In this document: piece after piece, positions 12,001 through 25,918 of the stretch | Layout: the number at the start of each line of letters is the position of its first letter | How positions within the stretch are numbered: the stretch's first letter is position 1 | Source of the DNA: Plasmopara viticola | Taxonomy: Eukaryota > Oomycota > Peronosporomycetes > Peronosporales > Peronosporaceae | Direction: 5' to 3' | NCBI GenBank assembly: GCA_001695595.3 | Contig: MBPM02000015.1 | Location: 248,001-312,000, forward strand | Length of the DNA stretch: 64,000 nt | The notes under the pieces: generated by a model | The model's input: the letters and a program-made list of their open reading frames with translations, nothing else | What the model was told of the DNA's origin: nothing | Databases searched by the model: none | Made by a program: the position numbers and the translations under genes

Positions 12001-15000
12001 CCGCTGAAGTTTTTTCTACTTTTTTGAAATAATTGTGGTGCTGCCTCTCCCCGTCCACTCATCAGTAGATGGGATAACAACTTTATAGGACCTACAGAGC
12101 CAGCATCGTACTTGTGCAGATAATTGGTTAGGTCTAAGCACCTTTTAAGCCATTTATCACCGTGGCATAAGTAAAAATAAGATGGCTTTACTTTCTCGAG
12201 GTCTCCTTCTACCTCATGGCTGCTTACAAATTAACTTAAGACCTTAATCCCCCTCACCGCAAAGACACACTCAGCAATGCTAGCACTAGTTGTACTGACC
12301 CTGACGATCTCAGTCACTTTCCTCACTGCAAACTTATCTCCTCATGAGTGGTAGTTGACAAATAGAAAGGCATGTCGCGGTAAGCGCTCGTAATGGTAAA
12401 AATAACTAAGTGACAAAACGATTAATCGTCGCCGGAGCTTTCGATAGGATTTGTGCCGTCGATAAATTAACATACCGCGCGCTTATTACCGTGAAGAATG
12501 TACGTGAATTTCTTATTTCGATCGGAGGAGATCTATCTACAAATTACAGTAAACTAGATAACGTACTCATAGGCATGCTGTTATGCAGCTCGTCCTTTCT
12601 TGTACTAGTTGTTTGTGCAGATATTGCTGCTCAGAACCAGACTTAGTTGCTACTTTCCATAGTAGTACAAAAAGCAAGTAACAAATGGTAAAATATTGAC
12701 CTTCAGAATAATCTGTTCACTATCTTCAAAGAACTAGACAACAATACTCGAGCATGCTGTTAAGCAACTTGTCCTTTCTCGGAAAAGTCGTTTGTGCATA
12801 TATTGCTACTTGTTGAAACATTGACTAACTCGCCACTTTCCTTCAAAGAGAAATCATGTAACGAGTGCAAAAATATCGACTTATACAATAGCTCATTTTT
12901 TTCGATAAAAAAATGCATCAATTTGCACACATTGCTCTCACGGCAGTGGTTTTTTCCTGCTGACGCACCACTTGTGCCTAAATTGATGTTAAATTTGCGC
13001 TTCACTCCTCTATTCGGTGGCGCTTTGAAAAGTGGACTACATCTTAGTAACCTTTTAGCAAAAGATGCACCTGATCCTTACGATTCTTCTGAATTTCTGA
13101 GCTCAGGTGAGAGTTCGCTGTCTATAGACTGCACTAAGACATCTTTATTTCAAAACTAAAACGTTTTTATGCCCTCGAAAGGGCATTTTATCTTACAACA
13201 AATCTCGACTTTCAACTCAGTCAAGAAATCAGTAGTTGCGATACTGTTTTCGGTTTCGCGGCTATGACTGAGACACACTTGCGGCGACACGAATACCACG
13301 TTATAAAGGCTTTAAGGACGTCGTTTCATTTGCCTTATGCACGAAGTAGAGTCTACAATGACCCCTATAACTGCTATGGGTGTGCATCTGTCTAGACTTT
13401 TTTTTCGTATTTACGGCAGAAGAATACTGGTCAACGTTGCGCGGGTCTTGCCCTGCTATTGATTAGAATCTTGTTAATTTAGCCACAGTGTATTGGGCCG
13501 GTCTGTACTCCCACGACGCCTCAGGGCTTCAAAAGAGTCTTTATCTGTCAAATTATGGCAATAAAATAAAGAGTCTGTCTAGTCATATTTGTCCATGCCA
13601 CGGACTAAATATTTTTTCGTTTTTCCAACATCGTCAATCTTACAGCCAAAGCTATTTCGCCCGTAGGAACGATCTAAAGCGCTAAATGCCAACCACTCGC
13701 CACCCGACTATATGCAATCAGTCAAATTAAAGCCGACTTCTTGTTATCGCTCTCACTTTGAGCATCGAAAAATTTATTTTGGTGTACCGGCGCACAAAAT
13801 TTATCGACGCTCCACTGCCTTCGGAGACTCGCAATGATTTTCATCAACTAGTACACCTGCTTATACAACCAGAAAAATACCGATTCCTTTCTCGGGATAT
13901 ATTTTCAGAGACCTAAGATTCATGGCATTATAACCTTGTTCTTTGTAGACCTCGGAGTTGGCTGGCTCTAACAGCGCGGGTGTGCAAGTAACCCTCCAAA
14001 ATACTTGCCAAAGCAGAGAAAATTGCTTTCTTCGTAAGATATTGAGTTCATTTCGACCTGGACTTTAGTCAGCGGATTTGCGGACATCAACCTTTTGGGT
14101 ATTATAAGACGGAATGCTGCCCACATAGAGTATTGAGAAGGAAGAAGCTTGCCTGGGGCTGTACTTTTCTTAAAAACAAATATAAGTCGCTTCTTCCACT
14201 TTTTTGGCCTTTTGTCTGAATAACAAAGTGCAGAACGGGTGCCTTATATGAACACAGTTAGCCTCCCTAGTTCGCAAAGTGGTACGCTACGCTAAAGACG
14301 GCCGACTCTATGCGCCCATGAGCATGTTAGTTAAGCTTACGCCTTCGTTGATTGTAAGCAAGAAAGCGTGAGCGCTGGTTAATGGAACTCAATCTCGCCA
14401 AAAGGGTTGCTACTTCCACTTCCATATACACAAAACAATCGGTGCAGTCGATTTGCTTGTGAGTGCCCCCCTTTAGCTTGTCTTTCTAGGGAACAGAGTG
14501 CGAGTGTTATGTCTGCCTGATAATTTATACCTATCATACTGCTCTATAAATATATACTATGGGGAACTCGGTCTCCCCATCAAAAGTGATGACCTTGAAG
14601 ATTATCGACATCAAATTCGCAATAAACGCAACCGCCAGAAATACAGAAGCCTCTACTTCTTCATCTTTGGAGGATAGACTACGTTCGTATAGCATAAATA
14701 TTTTGATGTATTGCAGCTACTTGGGAACAAGTAGAGCCCAAATGCAGTCGTCTGCTTAGGCTTTTAGAAACCAGCAACCTTTTTGGTTGTGCAAACTGTC
14801 ATGGCTTTAGAAGCAGGACGACACGCACACCATGAGTGAATTGGATCACGGTGACAGACACTTAACAAGCCGGTACCAGAGGTATGGACAACACCGATAT
14901 CTTCTATTGATATTTCTTCAGCAAATCACCATCATAGTTTGAACCTGCCTTCGAACGTGCGTTGACCACTCTTCGTCTCGTGAGGTTGAGTTGTGCACTT

Positions 15001-15245
15001 CTTGAGGCCAAGCGAGCATGTCAGGTGTATCAGCATGTCCTAAATGCCCTTAGGAAACTCAAAGCAATGCTTTTTTCATCCAGAGGGTTAATCCTTCCGG
15101 CTTATATTTGGATTGACTAAAGCCAATGCAAAATGCAAATTGCTAAGCTTCTGACTTGAAGAGTCAGTACTAAAGTTAAGATTAATACGTAAACATCCCT
15201 CATGATTGCAAATATGAGCTAAGCTTTAGCTATAATTATCTTTGA
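9010..15245. other. Gene-poor stretch
   Basis: There is no convincing gene over about 6.2 kb. The longest open frames are about 117-122 codons (minus strand 11013-11366 and 11575-11943; plus strand 12794-13159) and show no recognisable domain or splice structure. A short open run around 10196-10308 (plus) has a protein-like composition but no start or known motif. The AT-rich, stop-rich composition fits old repeat debris. The tandem duplication at 12.55-12.91 kb is listed separately. Confidence 0.5.
12553..12910. repeat. Diverged tandem duplication, about 180-bp period
   Basis: Two adjacent segments start with ACTAGA-AAC-type sequence at 12553 and 12733. They share matched blocks in order: GCATGCTGTTA, TCGTCCTTTCT or TTGTCCTTTCT, GTTTGTGCA, ATATTGCT, and a final AAA-ATAT(T)GAC. 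They differ at many positions, so the duplication is old. A weaker third copy may precede 12553. Confidence 0.7.
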
Positions 15246-16690
15246 ATGTACTTTGAGATAGGCACAATCGCTCAATCCGAAAAGATGATGTGTGTGTGGA
15301 AGAGGGACCTACAGTATATCCTCAAGAAGCTGAGAAAAGGAGAGGATGTACCAAAGTACTCATTGCAGGATGGTATTAACATGACCAAACGGGCGAAGAT
15401 GAGACTCCACGACTGTATACTCCAGAGCATCTCTGAGAATCATGATTCTGTATGACAGGCTACTCAAGATTTTATAAGACGTACCTGGCCGTACGTCAAA
15501 AATCACTACCGGTTCAAAATGACGAAGTACATTCAGCGCTTCGTCAACACATGCTCAATGTGTCAGCGCAACAAGGCTAGGCAGACCAAACCGTCAAGAA
15601 AACTCCCTTTTCCGGATACTTCAAGAGGCAGATAAGCCGACATTTCAATGGACTTCATTGTGTATAACCGGAGATCAAAAGTGGTTTAAATGCTGTCATA
15701 GTCATTGTTGATCGCTTAACAAAAAGAGCAATGTTTATCGCAACGAAGACAGCAGACTATACTACAGAAATTGCAAAGTTCTTCAGGGGAAATTATATGA
15801 AGGACCATGGCATACATTGTGTCCGACCTAGAAACCAATTTCACATCCAAGTTACGGCAAGCAATCGTGTTTTCTGTGGAAATGCAACAATTTAGCTTCG
15901 GCTTTTACGCCAAAAACGAATAGACAAGCGGATAGATTTATCGTTTTATTGGAGATTACCGCCGATGTGTCGTCAACCCAGCACAGAATTAATAAAATGT
16001 TCTTTTGCATTTGGCTGAGATAGCCAACAATTGATGCGGACACTATACAAGTGGAATGTCACCGCTCAAAGCGGACCTAGGATATGTTTTTAATATGCTG
16101 GATGTTTTGGGATAAGATCCCGAATTTCATAAGTTGAGAAAAATCAGCAAAATATTTTTAACTAAGTAAAAAAGGTTACACAAGGTCGCACAGGACCGGA
16201 TGAGCGAAGCACAAGAGCGCATACAGTACTATTTTGACAAGAATAGACTGGTCTAAGACTTTCAAGATGGCGATGTGATCCTTTTGGACAACAAGAATTT
16301 GGATGTCCGCCACAAAGTTTTGCTCAGTCGAAGAACTCACGCCAAGATGCATTGACCCTTTCCTGATAGTAAAGCAAGTTTTGTAGTTATTAAAGTTTTT
16401 GAAGCTGCACACAGTATTTCACACTCCACTGTTGTAGCCGTATTGCAAGGGCCTTAAGCGTCGGCGAAAGGTGATGTTGGCCGTTCCGAGGGTCAGCTCG
16501 TTGAAGCCGTCATGTTGGCCGCTCCGAGGGTCAGCTCGTTGAAGCCGTAAGTGGACATCGTAAAAACAAGGGATCCAAACAGTACAAATTTTGGTGGCTT
16601 GGTGAAATCAAGAAGGAAGCCACTTGAGCCCGTAGAGAATTTAAAGCAGGTTTCCGGACTCATCGCCATTTATTGAAAATCCAAAACAAA
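15246..16690 (+). mobile_element. Decayed Ty3/gypsy integrase with chromodomain
   Basis: Translated pieces in shifting frames follow the order of a Ty3/gypsy polyprotein C-terminus. An integrase zinc-finger region (HDC early, then NTCSMCQRNKA) is followed by the core, with SMDFIV and then SDLETNFTSKL, the usual surroundings of the first two catalytic Asp. Next come GMSPLKADLGYVFN, AQDRMSEAQERIQYYFDKNR and DFQDGDVILLDNKNLD. Near 16555-16675 is a chromodomain-like tail (KQYKFWWLGEIKKEATW, then PVENLKQVSGLIAIY in another frame). Multiple stops and frame changes show it is dead. Reverse transcriptase, protease and clear LTRs are not visible. The ends given are those of recognisable similarity. 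Confidence 0.85.
16474..16549 (+). repeat. 38-bp tandem duplication inside the gypsy relic
   Basis: The unit starting ATGTTGGCCG at 16474-16511 is repeated at 16512-16549 with one clear internal T-to-C change. It lies where the integrase C-terminus runs into the chromodomain (GQLVEAV is encoded in each unit). Because 38 is not a multiple of three, it shifts the frame and marks a mutation after or at loss of function. Confidence 0.9.
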
Positions 16691-19600
16691 TGATCCCTAT
16701 CTTTTAGAGTAGACGTCTCTTTGAAGGGAGGTCATGTAGTTGCCGGTAACGGTGCGATTTATTTTCCCAAAATACATATGCATTAGAACTATTCAAAGGA
16801 ATAGGCGATTATGCAGTTCATACCAGAAATAGATGTCTTGGAACGTTTGGTAATCAAGAGACCTTATTGCGGAAAATATTCTAGGATGAGTAAAAAGCCA
16901 GATGGAGTGAAGAAGAATGACAGCTTTTGGGATAGTAGTAGTAGATGGCTGAGAGCCACCAACAAGGCTGTTGCAAAAAACCAAGTCGAAAGAGCTTTCC
17001 ACTTTATACCACTTCTTAATTTGCTTAAAGCAATAACACTTTTTCTCCTTCCACGACTACGCCCCGCTCGCGCCTTAGCCTCGCCCGACGACCGCCTTTA
17101 GTAAATTCTGTGTTACAAGGATTCTTTCTGTCTAAAAGTCACACACGCTACAGACTTTTCATATGCTTCAAGATCCCAAGTTACAAAATGAAAATTATTG
17201 CCATATTTAATATTTTCAAAAAGCATTTGTGGGTTCACAAAGTGCTATATTGTGGTCGCTAAATTCAAATTTAGAACAGCTAAGCAAGGTCTTTTTTTTT
17301 ATAGTTTCGAGCCGTGGCGTGCGAAAAACAAAATGTGCTGGGGCTTTTGCTTCACAAACTCTCGGAAGTAACCATTTTGCTATTTAATGTGTCTTATATG
17401 GCTAAGGAAGGTGCAGTGGTGAGGATATTTCCAAATTTGCTCATAAGGGTTCCAATTCGAGCATACACGACTTTCGCCGCGCCTCGAGCGAGAAAGATTA
17501 TCGCATGTTCCGACTCAAATTTGAGAGGTCTGTAACGCGTAATATGGCACTACATAGCTGACGATGTTAGAAATTGTGTTGGTTGTGTTAGCGGTGGAAT
17601 GTAAAAAAGGAGCCAAAATGGCATCTACTTTGTCTAGGTCGAGCTCAAAGTTTTATATCTCGCTATGGCAGCGTTCGAAATACTTTACTCATACAATCAA
17701 GAAACAATTATACTGACCGGGAAATCCAGTCTAGATTACCTTGATTATGCTAATGTTGGCCAGCAAGAAACCATGCGCGCGCTCGCCATGGACAAAACAC
17801 GGTCTGATATTTATTGGTTGTAATATTGCGTCTAAGGAGTGGCAACGTGAACCATGGCTCCTTTATTGGCTGTTCAATGTAATTTTCTCCAGGCTTCAAA
17901 GTACGATTCACAAGCTAACCTAATGTCTCTTGCAAATTTTGCGAGACCCCAATTTAACGCCGACTTGTCCTGGACCACTGACTTATTAAGGGGTGAACTC
18001 GATAGCCGCCATTTTGGTGGGGATCTTACTCAGTGTTATTATCGGAGGAGTTCCTTGTGTGGCTCTTGACTTTGTGTTGCTTACCGGAATACCTTTGTGC
18101 GTCTCGTATGATGAGTGGTTGCGTCGAATGTAAAGTCTTCAGTTGGCACTTAATGTTCGATTCGGCCTCTATATTATTGTAACTTATTCATACTGTTTCA
18201 ATGCTTGGATTCCGATAGCAGGTAAAACTATTAAGCGACGATCAAGTCGTTTAATTACGATTGCCTCGTACCTACATAGCTCTACGTACTTAGCGCACGA
18301 GATCTGTTAAGGTCAAAAACATCTCTCACCGCAGAAACACCGCTTACCTGTCATCTCAATAAAAACTGCTTATGCCTGCTCTACTTAACAATTTTTTGCG
18401 TATACTAACTTTTCTGAAGTATGACTTTTCATTTTAAAAATCCTGAAACGATTGAAATTTCAGTTTCTACGGGAAGAAAAGTGCGACTTATGGTTCCTAA
18501 GTCCATTTCATCCTTTCACGTGATCTCTCTTTTGATCGGACTTGTTGATCGCGGTTGCGCGAGCAAATTGTGGGTGATCGAATGCGCGCGAAGATAGAAA
18601 ATCACCAAATCACGTAACCAAATCATGATGGTACAGTACCAAGAAGATTATGCTTGATCTGATATGAAGCTTCGAAGCTAGTTTAATACCGCGCAAGTGA
18701 TGGTGATCATGTATTTATTAGAGTCAAGAAAAAAGATCGGCTCACCGGCCTAAACAAATTTATACAAGGTACTTCTTAATATTTCTTATGGCTAACAACC
18801 CCGGTTCCCTAAACATGAACCAAAAATACCCAAATGTCTAACAAAGCGTAATTCTTCGAAGTCTCACCTTTAAAGATCAAATAATAACTTCTATATCTCA
18901 AACGCAATGCTGCAACGTTTTGATATTTTCATTCAGAATAACGTTGTTAAATTTTGGAAGCATTGTGTACGGGTTTAAAATATTAGCTTACCGATGATTA
19001 ATTTAATGAGGGAAAAGAAAAAAAATAGAGAAAAAATGATTTCTGAGGATGCATATATCTTTCTTTTCTGATCCATCGGACGGTATAAGAATTGGTTGCG
19101 AAACAAAAGCGAAGGTAAAGAAGATTGAACGAAAATATCGTATGGGAATATAGATTTCAAGTTAATATTTTTATTAGCAAGCTAAGGGATGTTTCAAAGT
19201 CATAGTGCTACAAAGCTTTGTAGTAGGCAATCTCAAAAGTGTTCGAGAAGTTTGTGGAGCGTTTTGCTTAATCTCACAAAAATCCAAAGCCCTAGCATCT
19301 TCCTGTCGCAACAGATAGAGGTACAGCGAATTCAAAATAAGAATATATTGCAATGTTCTTGAAGCATGCCGAATAGGCTATTGCGCTGATACGACGCAAA
19401 TTTAGAGTGGTCGAAAATGAAAGGCAAATTTCGAAAGGGCTAAAAGTTTTCATGTCGCATATTTACCATAAGTTAGCATGCTTCAGAAGAATAATGTAGT
19501 ACTAAAAATTAAGTAGACGGGTCAAAGAACATTTATTAACCAGACCTTCATAATTACATCCTGCTGCCACAAATTATTTCACAAGTCGAGAGCTTAAAGA

Positions 19601-20225
19601 GAGGGATCCTACCTCTTTACGAAGGTAGACAATTGAAAGGCAGAAAGCCACCTACTACACGATGTTACAATTGTTTGAAACAGTATACCACCACATATCT
19701 AAACCTTTCGCATAAAACGTTAGCCGTAAGCAATGACTAAGATAGCGCTAAGTTCAAAGTGGTAGAATTGCGGCTCAAAGACTCTTACTTAATGCTTGAC
19801 AGATGGAACTGACAAATTAACCTTAAGAGAAAAACTTCAGATACATCATTGTCGCTCGCGCTTGAATTTTTTTTTCGTAGCAATTGCTAGATCGGCAAGG
19901 CTATGATCAGCACTGTCTCCGCCAGCATTAGCGTAGAATGGAGCAAGGAACTTGCGTAGCATCAATGCCAGATTAAAAGCACCGTAAAAAAATACAAAGA
20001 CTCCTGATACACCATTTAATATCCCGTTGTAAGAAAGCAATCAGGACATTATCTCTACGATATTGTCATCAATCGATGAAGGCAAACTTCATTTAGTACC
20101 GCAGAAAGCAGCATGTCTATCGGCTGAAGGGACGCACTGATGAGCGATCGATCGGGATATGTGTCCGGATTTGATCGGTGTTTGGATAGAAGCATTCTTT
20201 CGCGAAGATCATAAGGTCTTGCATA

Positions 20226-20915
20226 TTAGCATATCAATCTAGCATGCTTGATAGAAGTTGAGACTATCGCAGACCTGTCTGCTTCAGATAAAGCAAACAA
20301 AATGATTTCCATAGCAAAATTAGCGGGATAATTTAGTGCGAATTCAATTCTATCCGATCGGATACTCTTCGTATCTTCTCTATCTTTTGGTAGCTCTGCC
20401 CTGAAATCATAACAAAAATTTAAATGGTTTCTTAGCACGCGGTATATCTATCAGTCCGTGAAGTAGAGTCGAGAATCCAAAAGCCATACACGTTAAAATT
20501 AAAATTCGATCGACCAAGCCAATCAGAAATGGAGATGAGATCGACGTTTAAATGTTAAATTAGGTAGCATTCTGAGCATACAAATTATATTTTTGCTTTA
20601 GATTTTAAATACCTCAGAAGTCCCAAGAACGCAGATATTAGATCAACTTTTTGTACCGATGGTCCATTCTTCTCCCTGGCTCTTCACGCTTCCTCCGACG
20701 TCTGTAGAAAAGCTTAGAACCTCTCGGTATTTATAGATGGCGTGTTGTTATGGATGTAGGAGCGTGTCTTAAAGGACGCAAAATCGCTAGATTCGTAGAG
20801 TTGCCGGTAAGTTGATACTCAAGACGCTCTTTTAACTAACAGGTCCGCGACTATTTATACATCCTGTCCTGCGAGTTGATTGTGAAAATTCTTGTACATC
20901 TCAATAAAGTAAATG
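20226..20915. repeat. Dispersed repeat, copy A
   Basis: Two landmarks are shared with 39413-39990 in the same order and orientation. The first is TATCTTTTGGTAGCT followed by T or C (near 20390 and 39560). The second is a block containing TCCGCGACTA and TCCTGTCCTGCGAG (20842-20880 and 39901-39935). Spacing between the landmarks differs, so indels separate the copies. It is probably an old transposon fragment of unknown class. Confidence 0.5.
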
Positions 20916-20935
20916 CCTGTATTGTAATTCAAAAT

Positions 20936-21269
20936 TCAAATTGGCTTCTTTTCCTGCGCATATCTCTCAAGCATGTTAACGACATAATGGTAATTTGCCG
21001 CACTGATATGCGTGCATTTGGGTTGCTTCACTAACAGATCATAGTAGCGCTGTTGGAAGGCGATGAAGGGAGAGGCAGTGGGAGAGGCGTTCGTCAGCTC
21101 ATGCTGTAGTAGGTAGGAGATTATGTCGAATTGCTGCGGAGCAAGGTGATTCTCTTGGATCTCTTGAAGTCGTCCATGTTCAAAAACAGAGCATCTAACT
21201 TTCCCAGCATTTCTGATTATGGAAAGCGATGAATAGACTTTGACCGGATAGGGCAAGAAGAAAGGGCAG
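20936..21269 (-). pseudogene. Unassigned exon-like open frame
   Basis: On the minus strand an open stretch of about 111 codons follows a pyrimidine tract ending in CAG (acceptor-like, exon starting near 21269) and ends at a stop at 20936. The first ATG-independent residues read SCPFFLPYPVK, and the C-terminus reads MLERYAQEKKPI. The composition is protein-like (YLLQHEL, FIAFQQRYYDLL, ANYHYVVNML), but I recognise no family. No upstream exon is evident, so it may be the last exon of a decayed gene or part of a transposon. Confidence 0.3.
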
Positions 21270-24200
21270 CTGAAAAAAAGGCTTCATGACGAGAGTTGTA
21301 TAATTTATAGGAAAAAATTATCGCGATAGGCGTGTAATCACGGATTTAAGGACGGCATTTCGCGCATGTTGTTTAAGTTTCTGACGTGCAGACAAGAGAC
21401 GACTATAATAAAGCATTTACTCCAACAGCTGAGCCGACAGCTGGGATACGATATCGAAGATCAAGGGCTGTATACTAGACGTCTATTTATCACAATTGAA
21501 ATGTTCAATTGGTGGGATATTTGACATGATTTCTAGTAATCTGAAAGCTGTTTCTTAGTCATCGCGCATCATGTAGCCGTTTCATTCTGCACCTAACATG
21601 CTTCTTCAAGATGAAGCGACGACACAGCACCTAGCACAGGGGAGGCGTGCAGAAGAGTATGCGTTCATTCGGTGAGCAATCGTTAAAAACCCACACTGAT
21701 AAACAATTCAAATTGGGGCTAAGTCACTTAATCGTGCAAAACCTTTCTCGCCAAAATTAAATCACATGGGTGCTACTGGTAAGGCCTGTAAGTTTGTAGT
21801 AAGGGTGTTGTTAATCTAGGTCGAGTTAATGATCAAGTCGACCGACCTGTTGAAGGTAGACGATTTGATCAGGATGTGCTCCCGGTTGATATCGAAAAAA
21901 TCAATTTTAGCGTCCCCGAGTCCTGAAAGTTAGGCCGATTCGGATCGATACATGATCCCAACATGCAATATGTGCAAATTGTCGACTATGTAAGCAGTAG
22001 TTGGCGTGAAAGAATTTGTTGTGGCCACTTCTCCGTAATAGTGTGCTCCACACCGATGTTTCGATGCGCCACTCTCAACGAGACTGCATAGCCTCGAGTC
22101 TGACCACCTATATCCTATTTTTTCGAAGCGTCTATTTTGTTCCATTCCATCATCTAGCATTGTTCATTTAGAACAAGTTTGATATTGCAAAATGTGCGAC
22201 TATAATTTGTTACCCCAGCTTGTAAATTCTCAAATTTGTGCATTTTTCAAATTTGCTCACAAGTTTCTACAGAAAACAAGCCCCGTCATCGGCCACCCGA
22301 TCCTCCTCTTAGTGAAATAACAAGCTTAGAAAAGGCCGATTTTACGAACATAAGAAGCCGAAATTCAGGCCACGCAAGCTCGCGTCGCGCCGCATGCTAA
22401 ACGATCATTTTTTTGCTTAGAAAGGTCCATGCAACACGTAGGCTAGCTTTCAGGCGTAGTCCTCGCTCATGCAATTCAAAGTCAGTCTGACTGCTCTTGT
22501 TTCACACTGCTGTCGGTTTTGGTTGTGCTGATTGATACGGCCATCGATCGCTTGCTTTAAAGCCTTGCTCGATTGTTTGCGAGCGAATTCTGCAGGAAGA
22601 TAAACCCAAATCACCTTATAGGCTCTATGTCGAGGCTAAAAGATAATAAAAATATCAAATTTTTGCAGATTACCCATACTCTTCTGTTGCAGCTCTGACC
22701 GTCTTTTTCCTGTCTCACAGTCCAAAATTTGTCTCACATACGACGTTGTGATTTTGATTAGGCTACACCATCAAACTTCAAACTGATCCGTTATGAGTTC
22801 AATTGCTCCTTAGTCGTTATCCCTATAATCGTGCGACAGTAAAAAAGAAGGTCGACTGCATATCACCAGTTGTGTTGCAAGGTCACACCCGAATACAATT
22901 TTTTCCACTTGCATACAAGAAAAACAGTCTGGCATGTTCAACTTTATTATACGAATTAAAATTGAACCATCGTAAGAGATCCTTTGTCTTTGGAGGTCAT
23001 CAATGGCGGCAAAAAATAATCGTACTCGATTATCAGAGATTAAGCGAATGCGAAAATCTTCATCATCTGATATTAAATACATCTTCTCCACTTCTAAATA
23101 TTATGTACAGCGAAGCTACCGCATCTATGTACTCAAGGAAGCCTGAGTTCAGATCTCTGACTTTAATTGTTTTGTAGCCAATTGTAACAGATCGCTACCT
23201 GTCTGACTTAAAGAGCTATAGTCTTAGTACCACGACTTTTGTTACTCTTATATTGTAACATGTGAGATTTGTCGAAAGCGCTTCCTATTAAAGACATTTT
23301 TCATAATTATTGAATAGCATAGTAGTTTGTAGCTAGATTTTTGGTACTTTGCCCTGCCTCCGGCTACTGTTCAATCCATCATGTAGCCCACGACACACAT
23401 TACGGAGGTATCATTTTTTTATGTTCGATACATTACGTGACTTATGGCACACATTATGGTAGCAACGCTAGCTTGTGTGGCACACACTAGGTTTGTAAAA
23501 CTCTGTTTATGTTTCTTCGGGAATGTTACGATGATAAAGCAATTGTCGAATGTATACCCCACAAAGGGCTTAGCGATCACACATAAGTATAGAAATTAGT
23601 GTTCTTAATACTAATAGCAATTTTTGGGGAATGCTCTGCATTTCACACTGGTTTCAAGTATAGTGCGGAGGTCAGAGACCCAAAGTCATGCTTTCTCTGA
23701 AAATTAGCTTCAGCAGCCCTCTCGACTCAATAGCTTATGTAAATAATCTGCACCTGAGTCAGTCAATCTTCTGTAAGGAAGCAATCTTGTCAAAGAGAGC
23801 ACTCGCCCTCTCCACTCTGTGATGCCGAGCTTGGCAATTCTTAGTCGACCATCAGAGTTACGTCTACTTAATGGTCACCAATACTCGTGGCACGAATGCT
23901 TTTTCCGATCGATTATATCGTCATCCGACATATACAATTCGGCGTCACGAGGTATTTGGATAAAGTAAGCTTGCTTCGCGTCTCAGAAATGATCTTGTTT
24001 TCAGAAACCGACGATGCTTTAAGTGTGGTTGACAAGGTTATTATCTCGTCTTGATTCTTTTTGCTGGAATAAGCTTCAAACTCTATTAATGTGTTGTGTG
24101 AACTACTAAGAAGTGAAAAAGATTACGACCGAGATATCTCACAGACGAAATTCTATTCGGTTATACGATCATACACTGCTTTTCTGGTACTTTTTAATGC

Positions 24201-25918
24201 TCACAAAATCTCGTTTTTTTGTCACACTTGTAGTAATACTACAAGATAGTGCGACACACTGGAACGAGTATCCCTGGGAAGGTTCAATACTTATATCGCT
24301 CAATAACGATAGCGCTTGGCCAATTACTCGCATATAGAAGGATATTAGTACGATCAAAGGCAAACTAAGCTTGTAACCTTTTTATTAGTGAGTGTTTTGG
24401 TTGAGCTAAGCAAGATGTTCAGAGCCGCGCTCAAAAATTTATGTAAGGCCAATGGCATAGCCAAAGATGTGGCGAAAAATTTAACTTTTTATCACTTTGG
24501 CTTACGGGAAATTATGAAGACACTTAATGCGCGAGTGAATCTTCCATCTACAAGAACTCATCGGGTTTATGTTATACTTTCGTAAATTAATTCCAGAGTG
24601 CTGTACCACAAGACCTGCCTGCAGCGTTGCCACCCGATAAAGTGTACGTCATCAACTTAACTTTATTTTAGAAAAACTTAATCAATTGGATGTAGCGTGA
24701 CACGGCTGTGGCTTTTTTAAAAAAGCAATGTGACATCATTGCCGAATTTTCGTGCAAAGCAAGGAAAAAATGGCTAGGGAAAGTCGCCCCCTCCTATTTT
24801 GTGCCGACATTCTGTGTCAAAAAGGCAAGCAATTAGTGATCATCGAACATGCGTAATATAACTCAAGTGCTGATCCCATAAGAGTACAGAGGATAATTTC
24901 TAGAAAAACGTGCTGAAAATGCAACACGACAAAATTAACGATGGGCAATGTACTCGACTTGGTTTACGGGAGATGTTAATTTGTCATGTGAAATAAGACA
25001 TACCATACGTCACTTCCGCCGATCTATGAAGAACAGCCACACCTTAAGGATTCTCAAACGTGCCATCGATATATAAGCTTGTGGCGAGGCAAATGTTCAG
25101 GTTTTACAGGGCATTTGCTCAGACATACTTCGATCACATTTTCGTCCTTAGTGATACATACCATTAAAAGATTGAGAAGGAAAACGTATTGTCCACTTGC
25201 AAGCAGTGCGCACGGATGTGTAGTATACTGATGTTAAGATTCCTCGGCTAAAAAACTGTGTTTGGACGCGTTATTGAAGGTTATCAAACAGTCCCGCTAA
25301 GACTGAAAATGCTGTGAATTGGCCGGTACTATAGTGACAGAAAAATCTTAGATAAGAAACCAGTTAGCTGCACGGGTTTAGTGCAAATGACGCAGAAGTG
25401 GCTTGAGCACTGTTCGATCTTCTTAAAAAGATAAAGGAACGAGCAAGGGAAGTTTACACCGGAATGCACTTGACAAATAAAGGTTAAGCGCCTATCCTGG
25501 CTTTGCCGTATCCAAACAACATTTCATTCTCGTTTGTGACGAGTCATATCTTGCCATCGTCACTGGACTGCTGCAAGCAGACGGTGAGGAGCCGATCGCG
25601 TCCAATTTTCCGCGCCTCAAGACTACCGATAATAAGTAGTCTATCCAAAATAATTGCGATCATTTTTTTCATGCATTACGAGAAGGACCTTATCACATTT
25701 ATACTTCACGTCTCTTCTGAGCAAGGTGCTGCGCCCTCACAAAAAAGCCGAGTTTAAGGCTTATTTATACTGGTAAAGTGATACTACTCGGATCGACTGG
25801 ACAAAGCAATTTATAAATTTGCTTGCTTTTTAATATAGCCAAATACACAATGAAATGCCCACAGTATGACTACTAAGGGAATAATTTGTGTTTGCGTCAA
25901 AGGGCCAATATCGCTACC

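Larger units (their letters stand above)
16691..25918. other. Gene-poor stretch
   Basis: About 9.2 kb holds no confident gene. The frames present are mostly under 100 codons and of low complexity or AT-rich composition. Two minus-strand frames look more protein-like than the rest: 20936-21269 (listed separately) and 22810-23091, which encodes a charged peptide beginning MEKMYLISDDEDF that I cannot assign. Diverged repeat similarity links 20.2-20.9 kb to 39.4-40.0 kb. A 16-bp palindrome of the type GC-T6-A6-GC lies near 24715. Confidence 0.45.

Noticed and set aside
13169..13186. ATGCCCT-CGAA-AGGGCAT hairpin followed by T-rich DNA as a terminator
   Set aside because: The window is eukaryotic, there is no supported gene upstream, and a 7-bp stem is common by chance.
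25886..25918. Upstream in-frame extension of the CHMP2 gene
   Set aside because: The 11 extra residues (MCLRQRANIAT) do not fit ESCRT-III N-termini, whereas the ATG at 25919 gives MGN and a normal length.
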